DNA from: Hymenobacter elongatus
Lineage (GTDB): Bacteria; Bacteroidota; Bacteroidia; Cytophagales; Hymenobacteraceae
Assembly (NCBI RefSeq): GCF_004745955.1
Contig: NZ_SRLD01000038.1
Coordinates: 1-53,857 of the forward strand
DNA: 53,857 nt
Direction of reading: 5' to 3'
The notes below the pieces were generated by a model. The model was given only the letters and a program-made list of their open reading frames with translations. It was not told the DNA's origin and made no database searches. Below are positions 40,627-49,093 of the stretch, piece after piece. The position numbers were made by a program, and so were the translations under genes. Within the stretch, counting starts at the first letter, position 1. The number at the start of each line of letters is the position of its first letter.

Positions 40627-41655
40627 TTACAGCACCCAGACATCGGCGGCCTGAGCCATAATCTCATTTTGCCACAGCAGCTGCTCTTCCCGGATAGGAT
40701 AGGGTGCGCCGTGGCGAATGGTTTGGCAGACTGCTTCAAACAAGCCGGTGTAGTTCCCTTTGGCGGCAGATAGCAGAGCGGTGGTTTTCACGTCGTTTTC
40801 CCCGACCACGGTGAGGATGCCCGCCTGATCGGCGGACTCCAGGCCGTAGGCGGGCGCTAGTGGGGATAGCCCGGCCACGAGCTGAGCTTCCTGCACGTCG
40901 CTGCGGTTTTTGCGGAAGCTGCCCCGCGTGCCGTGCAGCACGAAAGCCGGTAGCGGGTCGGCAATGAGCAGCCCGGAGGCGACCGTGACCGTGAAGCCGG
41001 CGTAGAGCAGCTGCAGCGAGAAGTAGTCGTCGACCTGCGTGCCCGCACGGAAGCGGCCGGTGGTTTTGCGCACGTGGCGCGGCTGTCCAAACAGGCTGAT
41101 AACCTGGTCGAGCAGGTGAGGGCCCAGGTCGTAGAGCAGGCCGCTGCCAGGCACCAGCATTTCTTTGAACGGCTTGGGGTTGAGGGTAGACTTGAATCGG
41201 TCGAAGCGAAACGTGACTTCGAGTAGCTGCCCCAGTTGCCCGCTTTCCACGACCTGCTTCACCAACTGAAAGTCGCTGTCCCAGCGCCGATTCTGGTAGG
41301 CCAGCAGGTGCCTGCCGTGGTGCCGGGCCAGGGCCCACAACTCCCGCACCTCGTCGGGTGAGGTGGCAACGGGCTTTTCCAGCAGTACGTGCTTGCCAGC
41401 TACCAGCGCCCGGCGGGTGAACTCGGCGTGGGTGTTGCTGGGCGTATTTACCACTACCAACTCCAGGTGATCATCGGCCAGCAGCTCGTCGATGCTGTCG
41501 TAACTCACTACGCCGGGGTACTGCTGCTGGGCCTCTTTACGGCTCCGCTCGGTGACGGCGCTCAGCTCGAAGCCGGGGTGCGCAGCCACGAACGGCGCAT
41601 GAAACACCTTGCCCGACATGCCATACGCCAGCAGGCCCGTACGAATTTTTGTCAT
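40627..41655 (-). CDS. Gfo/Idh/MocA family oxidoreductase
   Basis: A 342-residue NAD(P)-dependent dehydrogenase with the Rossmann domain (KIRTGLLAYGMSGKVFHAPF), the EKP catalytic motif in VLLEKPVATSPDEV, and a C-terminal alpha/beta domain (GSGLLYDLGPHLLDQVISLF, DDYFSLQLLYAGFTVTVASG). The G-M-S-G-K-V-F-H-A-P-F motif is typical of YdgJ/YhhX/GhrA-like members. Substrate unknown. Monocistronic. Confidence 0.9.
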   Translation of the reverse strand: MTKIRTGLLAYGMSGKVFHAPFVAAHPGFELSAVTERSRKEAQQQYPGVVSYDSIDELLADDHLELVVVNTPSNTHAEFTRRALVAGKHVLLEKPVATSPDEVRELWALARHHGRHLLAYQNRRWDSDFQLVKQVVESGQLGQLLEVTFRFDRFKSTLNPKPFKEMLVPGSGLLYDLGPHLLDQVISLFGQPRHVRKTTGRFRAGTQVDDYFSLQLLYAGFTVTVASGLLIADPLPAFVLHGTRGSFRKNRSDVQEAQLVAGLSPLAPAYGLESADQAGILTVVGENDVKTTALLSAAKGNYTGLFEAVCQTIRHGAPYPIREEQLLWQNEIMAQAADVWVL

Positions 41656-41832
41656 AGTCAGAAAGCGAAGAAGCCGTAGTCAGGCCGGTTAGAGCCGGCA
41701 GAAAGACTCGTGCCGGCGGCCGCAACATACGCCGGCGGCCCCTAATTCTCGCACCCACTGAGCGGCTTTTGCACTACCGCTGATGAGCTCCGCTGCGGTC
41801 TGATGCCGGGCAACGCACAGCGCGCGTTCTGC

Positions 41833-43629
41833 TTACGCCTTGGCAAACCACTTCAGCAGCTCCCGGCCTTTTGAGCGCAGCTTGTCCAGATACGATTCGG
41901 AGGCAGCAGCGGGAGCCACAATAGCTTTCTTAACACCCGAAGTCGGAGCCAGCTTTTTGATAGGAGCCTTCGTTACGGGCAGTGGTTTGACTTTGTGCCT
42001 AGTGGCCGTGGCCAACGCTTTCTTGGTAGTCGGCCGGCTTAGCTTCGTCAGCAGCGAGGGCGCGGCCGGGGTATGAAACTGCCAGGTGGGGTTGCCGTCC
42101 AGCGCGTACATCGTCTGCTGCCCGGTAGCATCGTTCTGAAAATACTCCACCACACGACCGTAATAGGTTTTATTGGGAGCCAGATTACGGAGCGCAACGG
42201 TACTATCGGAGCCGGCGGCTACTACAAAGGTGCCTTTACCCAGTGTCGAGCCGTGCCCGTACGCGGCATCGGCCGCGTAGCTGGTGCCGTCCTGGGGCAG
42301 CGCGTCCACGGGGCCGCCCTCCTTCAGCAGCACCAGGCGCCGCGTACCGTTGCCGCGGGTCCAGTGCAGAGTGGCGGTGGTAGGCTGCGCGGCGCTGCCA
42401 CGCAGATTTTTGGCGTTCTGGTCGGGCGGAAAGAAATCCTGGGCGGGCCACTGCGTCGTGCCATCGATACATTCCCAGCCCAGCTTTTCTAGGTCGTTCC
42501 AGAAGCGGTTGGGCGCGGCGCGGCCGTTCAGCAGAATGGCCCACGTGTAGCCATCCGTGGTTTGGGCCACGCAGCTAGCCGTGCCATCGAGACTTCCGGT
42601 GTGCCAGCTCACCTTGTTTTTGCTCACCATCCAGCCCTTGGCGTAGTGGCGGTTGTTTTGCGAAGGCTCCAGCATCTGCTCGATAGTAGCCGGGGCCAGC
42701 ACATCGGGGCGGGAGGCCACGCCATCGGTGGCCAGCAGGAAGCGCACCAGGTCGCGGGCCGAAAACAGCCAGCCGCCGTGGGCGTTCATGGCTTCCAGGT
42801 TCCAGCTGCCGTAGGCCGCCGGTACGTCTTTGCCGGTGCCATAGCAGGCGGCGCGCTGGTCTTTGCTGAAGTATTCGGCTTCCCGCTCGGCCTTGTCGGC
42901 CAGCAGCGTGTGGCCCAGGTGCGCCTCCTGAATGCCGGCCGGCGCCAGAATATGCTGCCGCACCCACCCCTCGTAGGGCTGGCGGGTTACCTGTTCCAGA
43001 ATTTTACCCAGCACCAGATAGCCCACATTGGAATACACAAACCGCGCGCCGGGCTTAAAATCGAGCCCTTTGGTGAGCAGAAAGCGCACCATGGTAGAGT
43101 CGCCGACCGGGTTGGGAGCACTCAGCACATCGGCTACGTGCCGGGGAAAGTCGATGGGGTCGGAGCCGGGGAAGCCGTCGGTGCCGGCGTTGCGGTTCCA
43201 GCCGGCGCTGTGTTCCAGCAGCTGCTGCACCGTGATGTCGTATATACGCTCGTCGGTGATGGCACTGGTGTAGTAAGCCGACTGCAAATAGCCGTTGGGG
43301 CCAAAGGCCTTGTGGTCCAGACGCAGCCGCCCGTCCTCGACCAGCTTCATGATGGCCGTGGCCGTCACGGGCTTCGAAACGCTGGCAACCCGCAGCAGGT
43401 GCGAGGGCCGCAGGGGCACGGTGCGGGCCAGATCGGCGTAGCCGAAGGCGCGACAGTACACCAGCTTGCCGTGGCGGCTGATGGCCACCGAGGCCCCGGG
43501 TATTTTCCAGCGCTGCATAAACTGCTCGATGGCCGCGTCGCAGTGCGCGAGTTGCGGGGTAGAAGCTCCGGTTTGAGCTAGCGTCGGAAAGGCCAGCAGC
43601 CCCAGCAACAGGGCCAGTAATTTCTTCAC
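41833..43629 (-). CDS. Serine hydrolase, class C beta-lactamase family
   Basis: A 598-residue exported enzyme: signal peptide (LLALLLGLLAFPTLAQ), then a class C beta-lactamase/DD-peptidase fold with catalytic SVSK (VASVSKPVTATAIMKLVE), the YSN motif (ARFVYSNVGYLVLGKI) and the HTG motif (SWHTGSLDGTASC). Members are esterases, DD-peptidases or cephalosporinases; the substrate is not fixed. After the hydrolase comes a fibronectin-like region (TTATLHWTRGNGTRRLVLLK, TVALRNLAPNKTYYGRVVEY) and a basic, Pro/Ala-rich tail (about residues 525-598) resembling a cell-wall or DNA-associating tail. Confidence 0.9.
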   Translation of the reverse strand: MKKLLALLLGLLAFPTLAQTGASTPQLAHCDAAIEQFMQRWKIPGASVAISRHGKLVYCRAFGYADLARTVPLRPSHLLRVASVSKPVTATAIMKLVEDGRLRLDHKAFGPNGYLQSAYYTSAITDERIYDITVQQLLEHSAGWNRNAGTDGFPGSDPIDFPRHVADVLSAPNPVGDSTMVRFLLTKGLDFKPGARFVYSNVGYLVLGKILEQVTRQPYEGWVRQHILAPAGIQEAHLGHTLLADKAEREAEYFSKDQRAACYGTGKDVPAAYGSWNLEAMNAHGGWLFSARDLVRFLLATDGVASRPDVLAPATIEQMLEPSQNNRHYAKGWMVSKNKVSWHTGSLDGTASCVAQTTDGYTWAILLNGRAAPNRFWNDLEKLGWECIDGTTQWPAQDFFPPDQNAKNLRGSAAQPTTATLHWTRGNGTRRLVLLKEGGPVDALPQDGTSYAADAAYGHGSTLGKGTFVVAAGSDSTVALRNLAPNKTYYGRVVEYFQNDATGQQTMYALDGNPTWQFHTPAAPSLLTKLSRPTTKKALATATRHKVKPLPVTKAPIKKLAPTSGVKKAIVAPAAASESYLDKLRSKGRELLKWFAKA

Positions 43630-44038
43630 AAATCCAACTTGGCAAGGTAGAGGCTAAGCCGCCTTTTTTCGGCTGGCTCAGTCTTCCGACTGAATTACAA
43701 GTTTATTGTATTATTCCGAAGAAATGGTACGCTGTTAGAAAGAATAAATTGTGATTTTTGAAGCAAATATTCTTGTATAACTCTGAACTACAGCCTTCAG
43801 TGATATAGCACCGGAAAAACACCAAATTTAGAACATCTTGCATAATATAACTATGATCCTGAATCCTACTCCCGACGACAGCAGCGCCTACAGGCTCGGG
43901 CCCACGACGCTTACTCTAAAGGCACGGCTTTCATGGACGAGCGGTTCGTTAAAGAAGGTTGACGAACGGCGTCTTGACGGATAGCAGCACGCACTTCGTA
44001 GGCACGTACTCCGTTCGTAAAACCACTATAGGTAGTAG

Positions 44039-44202
44039 ACTTGTTCCTGAATAAAGCGAAACGAAAAAAGGACGTCATGCTGAGCCTGTCGAAGCATCTC
44101 TACCGCAACAGTACTCTCAACCATGCGAACGAAGCGGGAGAGATGCTTCGACAGGCTCAGCATGACGTCCTTTTTTATGTCACTTCTAATTCAGGAACAA
44201 GT
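44039..44202. mobile_element. MITE-like nested inverted repeat (copy D of the palindrome family)
   Basis: Outer 14-base inverted ends (ACTTGTTCCTGAAT, 44039-44052; ATTCAGGAACAAGT, 44189-44202) enclose a perfect 37-bp inverted repeat (44064-44100 and 44140-44176; AAAAAAGGACGTCATGCTGA outer part, GAAGCATCTC at the inner end). The total length is 164 bases with no transposase. The inner palindrome is the longest of the GAAGCATCTC family in this window. Target-site duplication is not evident from one copy. Confidence 0.65.
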
Positions 44203-44219
44203 GTAGTGTCTGAAAATCT

Positions 44220-44271
44220 TCAACCGGTCCTGCCTCAGCTGGCGTCCGCTTGCCGAAGCAGGACCGGTTGA
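44220..44271. repeat. 14-bp perfect inverted repeat
   Basis: TCAACCGGTCCTGC (44220-44233) and GCAGGACCGGTTGA (44258-44271) flank 24 bases. It lies just right of the MITE-like element, about 120 bases before the pentapeptide-repeat gene. Function unknown. Confidence 0.6.
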
Positions 44272-44394
44272 TGACTATTTTAGGCTTTTCAACGCAGCCT
44301 GGCACTCTACCGCAGCAGCAATGAGCGGTTTGAGTTGCAGGGCAGCGTTTTAATGAAAATCAGCCATCAGCTTATCCTCTTTTTTCTGCATCCT

Positions 44395-44997
44395 ATGAAA
44401 CCCCGTGCCAAGCCGCCGCGCAAACCGCCCATATTTCCAGCCGAAAACCGGTTTGAGCGCTGGGATGCTGCCACCTTAGCAGCGCATCCCGATACTGAGT
44501 TCGAACAGTGTCACTTTATCGGCTGCGACTTTTCCGGGGCCGCCCTGGGCGCGCTACGGTTTAGCGACTGCCTGTTTGAACGCTGCAATCTGGCCTCGGC
44601 CACCTTGGCGGGAGCCGGCATGCAAAATGTGGGCTTCACCGATTGCAAGCTCTCGGGTGTGCAGTTTGCCGCCTGCCGCGACTTTCTTTTTGAGGTGCGC
44701 TTCGAGGGCTGTCAGCTGCATTACGCCTCTTTCTTCGGCAAGAAAATGCGCGGCACCCGCTTCGTGAGCTGCTCCTTGACCGACGCCGACTTCACCAGTG
44801 CCGACCTCACGGAGGCCGCGTTTCAGGACTGCACCCTGCAGGGAGCCGTGTTTCGCAGCACCCAGCTCACCGCCGCCGACTTCACCACGGCCTCGCAGTT
44901 CAGCATCGACCCCGATGGCAACACGCTAACTAACGCCCGGTTCACGCTGCCGGGCCTGCTGGGGCTGGTAGGCAAATACGGCATCATTGTCGAGTGA
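44395..44997 (+). CDS. Pentapeptide-repeat protein
   Basis: A 200-residue cytosolic protein made of about 20 pentapeptide repeats (A/C-D/N-L/F-x-x) that fold into a right-handed quadrilateral helix: FEQCHFIGCDFSGAALGALR, FSDCLFERCNLASATLAGAG, MQNVGFTDCKLSGVQFAAC, FVSCSLTDADFTSADLTEAA. The C-terminal AADFTTASQFSIDPDGNTL and FTLPGLLGLVGKYGIIVE match a common Bacteroidota group related to Qnr/MfpA-like DNA mimics, but the key gyrase-contact features cannot be judged here. ATG 44395 is preferred; ATG 44353 would add a hydrophobic stretch. Confidence 0.85.
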   Translation: MKPRAKPPRKPPIFPAENRFERWDAATLAAHPDTEFEQCHFIGCDFSGAALGALRFSDCLFERCNLASATLAGAGMQNVGFTDCKLSGVQFAACRDFLFEVRFEGCQLHYASFFGKKMRGTRFVSCSLTDADFTSADLTEAAFQDCTLQGAVFRSTQLTAADFTTASQFSIDPDGNTLTNARFTLPGLLGLVGKYGIIVE

Positions 44998-45176
44998 GTC
45001 AGCTAGCCGGTGTCTGTACCCTCTATTTTGGCAAGTAAGCTGTTCAAAAGCGCTAGCGTCCGCGCAGTTGAAGCCTGACTGGTTGATGGTTTTCGGATCT
45101 TGCGCGGCTACTGTGCCCGAGCAGCTGGAAAACCGGCGCTTCCCAACTACAGTTTAGCCTGCTTACCTCGTCCGTC

Positions 45177-45184
45177 TACTTTTT
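45177..45184 (+). promoter_or_regulatory. Possible -7 box TACTTTTT
   Basis: One mismatch to TAnnTTTG, ten bases before the ATG of the flavin oxidoreductase, with TTTA about 20 bases upstream. The leader would be very short. Confidence 0.35.
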
Positions 45185-45193
45185 CTGCGCCCT

Positions 45194-46264
45194 ATGTCCA
45201 GCTTGTTTACGTCACTCACCATTCGCGGCATCACCCTTAAGAATCGAATTGTCGTGTCGCCCATGTGCATGTACAGCAGCACCGACGGCATGGCCAACGA
45301 CTGGCACCTGATGCACCTGGGCAGCCGCGCCGTCGGGGGCGCGGGCCTCATTATTACGGAGGCGGCAGCCGTGTCGCCCGAAGGCCGCATCACCCCCGAC
45401 GACCTCGGCATCTGGAAAGACGAGCACGTGCCGGGGCTGCAGCGCATCACGGCTTTCCTGACGGCGCAAGGCGCGGTGCCGGGCATACAGTTGGCGCACG
45501 CGGGTCGCAAAGCCAGCACCACCAGCCCCTGGAACGGTAGCCACGTAGTGCCGGCCACCGGCGGCGGCTGGCAAACCGTCGCGCCCAGCGCCGTGCCGTT
45601 TCATGCCGGCCAGCCCACTCCTACGGCCCTCACCCAAGCCGGCATCGACCAGGTCGTGGCCGATTTTCGGGCGGCTACGCTGCGGGCCGTGGCGGCAGGC
45701 TTTCAGGTGCTGGAAGTGCACGCGGCCCACGGCTACCTGCTGCACGCGTTTCTGTCGCCCCTGAGCAACACCCGCACCGATGCGTTCGGCGGCTCCTTTG
45801 AAAACCGGATTCGGCTGCTGCGGCAGGTGGTAGAAACCACGCGCGCCGCTTGGCCGGCGCAGCTCCCCTTGTTCGTGCGCATCTCGGCCACCGACTGGAC
45901 CGAGGGCGGCTGGACGGCGGAAGACTCGGTGGCTCTGGCTATTATTCTGCAGGAGCTGGGCGTGGATGTGATTGACTGCTCTACGGGCGGCAACGTGCCT
46001 ACCGCTGCCATTCCGGTCGGCCCCGGCTACCAGGTGCGTTTTGCCGAAAAGATCAAGCGGGAAACCGGGCTGCTGACCGGAGCCGTGGGCATGATTACGA
46101 CTGCTACCGAAGCCGAGGCCATCGTCGCCAGCGGCCAGGCCGACCTGGTGCTGCTGGCCCGCGAAATGCTGCGCGACCCCAACTTTCCGCTACACGCGGC
46201 CCAGGAGTTGGGCGTCGATGTCGCCTGGCCCAATCAGTACGCCCGGGCCAAACCCCGCCCCTAA
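45194..46264 (+). CDS. NADH:flavin oxidoreductase, old yellow enzyme (YqjM class)
   Basis: A 356-residue FMN enzyme of the OYE family that reduces activated C=C bonds (enones, nitro compounds) with NAD(P)H. YqjM-type marks: Cys 25 and Tyr 28 in PMCMYSSTDG, ITEAAAVSPEGRITPDDLGI, IQLAHAGRKASTTSPW, the flavin His pair HAAHGYLLHAFLSPLSN, NTRTDAFGGSFENRIRLL, and the C-terminal FMN phosphate site GLLTGAVGMITT and ADLVLLAREMLRDPNFPL. No partner gene; monocistronic. Confidence 0.94.
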   Translation: MSSLFTSLTIRGITLKNRIVVSPMCMYSSTDGMANDWHLMHLGSRAVGGAGLIITEAAAVSPEGRITPDDLGIWKDEHVPGLQRITAFLTAQGAVPGIQLAHAGRKASTTSPWNGSHVVPATGGGWQTVAPSAVPFHAGQPTPTALTQAGIDQVVADFRAATLRAVAAGFQVLEVHAAHGYLLHAFLSPLSNTRTDAFGGSFENRIRLLRQVVETTRAAWPAQLPLFVRISATDWTEGGWTAEDSVALAIILQELGVDVIDCSTGGNVPTAAIPVGPGYQVRFAEKIKRETGLLTGAVGMITTATEAEAIVASGQADLVLLAREMLRDPNFPLHAAQELGVDVAWPNQYARAKPRP

Positions 46265-46316
46265 GTACGAAGCGAGTTTAGCAATCAATCATCCTGCCTT
46301 CACTGGTACGGTACAG

Positions 46317-46718
46317 CTACTCGGCCAGCTGGCCGGCGGCGTGTAGCTGATCGAAAATCAGCTGGTCGACGGGCGACACGCGCGGCCGGTCGCGGTAGGT
46401 GAGCCAGGCAACTTCCTCGATTTCGGCGGCGGGCTGCACGGTGCCGGTATGGCGGGCGGCGTAGCAGATCATCCGGACCAGAATACCTGTGGCATGGCCG
46501 TGGGCCTGTGCTTCAAACGTGTCGATGTAGGTGAGGCTGGCGGGGTCCAGCTCTACCGTCAGCTCCTCCCGAATTTCCCGAATCAGCGTTTGAGCGTCTG
46601 TTTCGCCCGGTTCGCGCTTGCCGCCGGGAATGTAGTAGCGGTCTTTGCCCCGACTGCGGGTGCTGAGCAGCTTGCCCTCGTGTAAGTGCAGCCAGGCAAC
46701 TTTATCGATGATTTTCAT
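46317..46718 (-). CDS. Nudix hydrolase
   Basis: A 133-residue Nudix protein. The Nudix box reads GKREPGETDAQTLIREIREE followed by LTV, keeping G-x5-E-x7-R-E-x2-E-E but with Thr in place of the second Gly, a frequent variant. It hydrolyses a nucleoside diphosphate linked to another group; the substrate is unknown. Monocistronic, convergent with the OYE gene. Confidence 0.88.
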   Translation of the reverse strand: MKIIDKVAWLHLHEGKLLSTRSRGKDRYYIPGGKREPGETDAQTLIREIREELTVELDPASLTYIDTFEAQAHGHATGILVRMICYAARHTGTVQPAAEIEEVAWLTYRDRPRVSPVDQLIFDQLHAAGQLAE

Positions 46719-46840
46719 GGAACCGAGTCAGATAAAAGGCACGTCAAAAAGGTAGCCGGCACGAAGATAGGCGGGGCAAATGCAGCCTAAGCAACCGAAG
46801 CTGGTCTTTACAAGATCTTTCTCACCTGTGTGTTGCCTGC

Positions 46841-48988
46841 ATGACCAAACAAACTACTCTCCACGTCTGCACGGCGCTGGTTGGCCTGACGCTGACAGGC
46901 TGCGCGACCAGCACCCAGGCCCCGCAAGCCAGCACCACTACGGCACCAGCCGCCACTGCCAGCACAGCTACCGCTACCACCGCTACCACCGCCGCTACGC
47001 CTGCTACGCCTGCTACCACGAAAGGGGTTGGCATCGATGTAGCGGATCTGAACCGGGCAGTGTCGCCGTGCGAGGATTTCTTCCAGTTTTCGGGCGGCAA
47101 CTGGCTGAAAAACAACCCGATTCCGGGCTACGCCTCCAGCTGGGGGCCGCGCAACCTGCTCGGCGACCGGACGCAGGCACTGCTCAGGCAGATTCTGGAA
47201 GAAGCTGCTGCCAATACCACCGCTACCAAAGGCAGCAACGCGCAGAAAGTGGGCGACTTCTACGCCTCGGGCATGGATTCGCTGGCACTGGACAAGGCCG
47301 GGCTGACCTACCTGCAGCCCGAGCTGGCCCGCATCAATGCCGTGAATACCCTCAAAAGCCTGCAAGTGGAGCTGGCTCGCCAGCAGACGCTGGGCACCGG
47401 AGCTTTTTTCCGGGCCGGCGTCTCGCCCGACCGCAAGAACAGCACGCAATACGCCGTCAACTTCAGCCAGGGCGGCCTGGGCATGCCCGACCGCGACTAT
47501 TACCTCAAAGATGACGCCCGCTCTAAGCAGGTGCGCACGGCTTATGTAGCGTATCTGACCAGCACCTTCAAGCTCATGGGCGACCCGGAGCCGGCCGCCG
47601 CGCAGAAAGCCGCCGCCGTAGTGCGCCTGGAAACGCGCCTGGCGCAGGCCAGCAAAACCCGCGTGGAGCTGCGCGACCCGTATGCCAGCTACAACAAGAT
47701 GACGGTGGCCGAAGCCAGCCAGCAGTTTCCGAACATCGGACTGCCGGTTTTTCTGGCCCAGAATAAGCTCGGGGCCGCCCAGGATATCATCGTGGGGCAG
47801 CCGGCTTTCTTTAAGGAAGTCAGCGCGGTGCTGAAAGAGGAGCCCTTGGCCGATATCAAAACCTACCTGACCTGGCAGTTGGTCAGCTCCGTGGCGGCGG
47901 CTTTGCCCAAAGCCTACAGCGACGAGACCTTCCGGTTTCAGCAGGTGCAGAGCGGTACCAAGCAACAGGCGGTGCGCTGGAAACGCATGCTGGCGGCTAC
48001 CGATGCCACGCTGGGCGAGGCCTTCGGCCAACTCTACGTCGACAAGGCTTTTTCGCCGGCGGCCAAGCAAAAGGCCCTGGAAATGGTTGCCAACATCCGG
48101 GTTTCCATGGCCGAGCACATTCAGACCAACACTTGGATGAGTGAGCCCACCAAAGCGGAAGCCCTGAAAAAGCTTAATGCGCTACGGGTGAAAATCGGCT
48201 ACCCCGACAAGTGGAAAGACTACTCGGCCCTGATCATTTCGCGCAAATCGTATCTGCAGAACGTGCTGGCCGCCCGGCAGTGGAATTATCGGGAGAACAC
48301 TAAGAAATTCGGTGGCCCCATTGACCGTACTGAGTGGGGCATGACGCCTTCCACGATCAATGCGTATTACAGCCCGCCGATGAACGAAATCGTGTTTCCG
48401 GCCGGCTACCTGCAGCCCCCGTTTTTTGACCCCAACGCCGACGATGCCGTCAACTACGGAGCCATCGGCGGGGTGATGGGCCACGAAATGACCCACGGCT
48501 TCGACGACCAGGGCCGGCAGTATGACTCCCAGGGCAACCTGCGCGACTGGTGGACCAAAGCCGACGGGGAAGAATTCACGAAGCGCGCCGCCGTGGTCGG
48601 CCGCCAATACAGCGCCTTTTCGCCCCTGGATTCGGTGTTCGTGAACGGCAAGCTCACCATGGGCGAAAACCTGGCCGACTTCGCCGGGCTGACCATCGTG
48701 CACGCCGCCTTGCAAAAGCAGCTGCAGAAGCAGTACGGCACCAACCCACTGCCACTGATTGACGGCTTCACGCCCGAGCAGCGCTTCTTCCTGTCGTGGG
48801 CCCAGCTGCGCCGCCAGAATATCCGGCCCGAAGCCCTGCGCCAGCAGATTCTCACCGACCCCCACTCGCCGGGCCAATACCGCACTATTGGCCCGCTGAT
48901 GAACATGCCCCAGTTCTATGACGCCTTTGGCTGTCAGGAAGGCCAGAAAATGGTGCGCGCCACGAGCGACCGGGCCAAAATCTGGTAG
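46841..48988 (+). CDS. M13 family metallopeptidase lipoprotein, copy 1
   Basis: A 715-residue neprilysin/PepO-type zinc endopeptidase. Lipobox LTGC (Cys 21) is followed by a low-complexity Ala/Thr/Pro linker (about 22-60) coded by repeated GCTACC-like codons. The M13 domains follow: CEDFFQFSGGNWLKNNPIPG, KVGDFYASGMDSLALDKAGL, NEIVFPAGYLQPPFFD, the zinc motif VMGHEMTHGFDDQGRQYD (HExxH), and ENLADFAGLTIVHAALQKQL (third ligand Glu); C-terminal PHSPGQYRTIGPLMNMPQF. It cleaves small peptides in the periplasm or outside. A close paralogue follows (106 bases between them). Confidence 0.95.
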   Translation: MTKQTTLHVCTALVGLTLTGCATSTQAPQASTTTAPAATASTATATTATTAATPATPATTKGVGIDVADLNRAVSPCEDFFQFSGGNWLKNNPIPGYASSWGPRNLLGDRTQALLRQILEEAAANTTATKGSNAQKVGDFYASGMDSLALDKAGLTYLQPELARINAVNTLKSLQVELARQQTLGTGAFFRAGVSPDRKNSTQYAVNFSQGGLGMPDRDYYLKDDARSKQVRTAYVAYLTSTFKLMGDPEPAAAQKAAAVVRLETRLAQASKTRVELRDPYASYNKMTVAEASQQFPNIGLPVFLAQNKLGAAQDIIVGQPAFFKEVSAVLKEEPLADIKTYLTWQLVSSVAAALPKAYSDETFRFQQVQSGTKQQAVRWKRMLAATDATLGEAFGQLYVDKAFSPAAKQKALEMVANIRVSMAEHIQTNTWMSEPTKAEALKKLNALRVKIGYPDKWKDYSALIISRKSYLQNVLAARQWNYRENTKKFGGPIDRTEWGMTPSTINAYYSPPMNEIVFPAGYLQPPFFDPNADDAVNYGAIGGVMGHEMTHGFDDQGRQYDSQGNLRDWWTKADGEEFTKRAAVVGRQYSAFSPLDSVFVNGKLTMGENLADFAGLTIVHAALQKQLQKQYGTNPLPLIDGFTPEQRFFLSWAQLRRQNIRPEALRQQILTDPHSPGQYRTIGPLMNMPQFYDAFGCQEGQKMVRATSDRAKIW

Positions 48989-49093
48989 GAAGCGCCGTTG
49001 TAAAACGTCTCATCTTTACGGCAGCAGGCCACATCTTCAAAAAAGGTGCCTGTCGCCGCTTCTTCGTTCCCACCCTTCTATTTTCAACGTGTA

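Larger units (their letters stand above)
43630..44394. other. 765-base intergenic region with MITE-like repeat
   Basis: From 43690 to 43860 it is AT-rich and probably holds the promoter of the serine hydrolase gene. From 43860 to 44030 I see only weak open frames, with no family features. The rest is the MITE-like element (44039-44202) and a hairpin (44220-44271). Confidence 0.5.

Noticed and set aside
43850..43990. Short open stretches containing AHDAYSKGTAFMDERFVKEG-like peptide
   Set aside because: It looks protein-like but has no start codon in that frame and no recognised family; too little to call a gene remnant.
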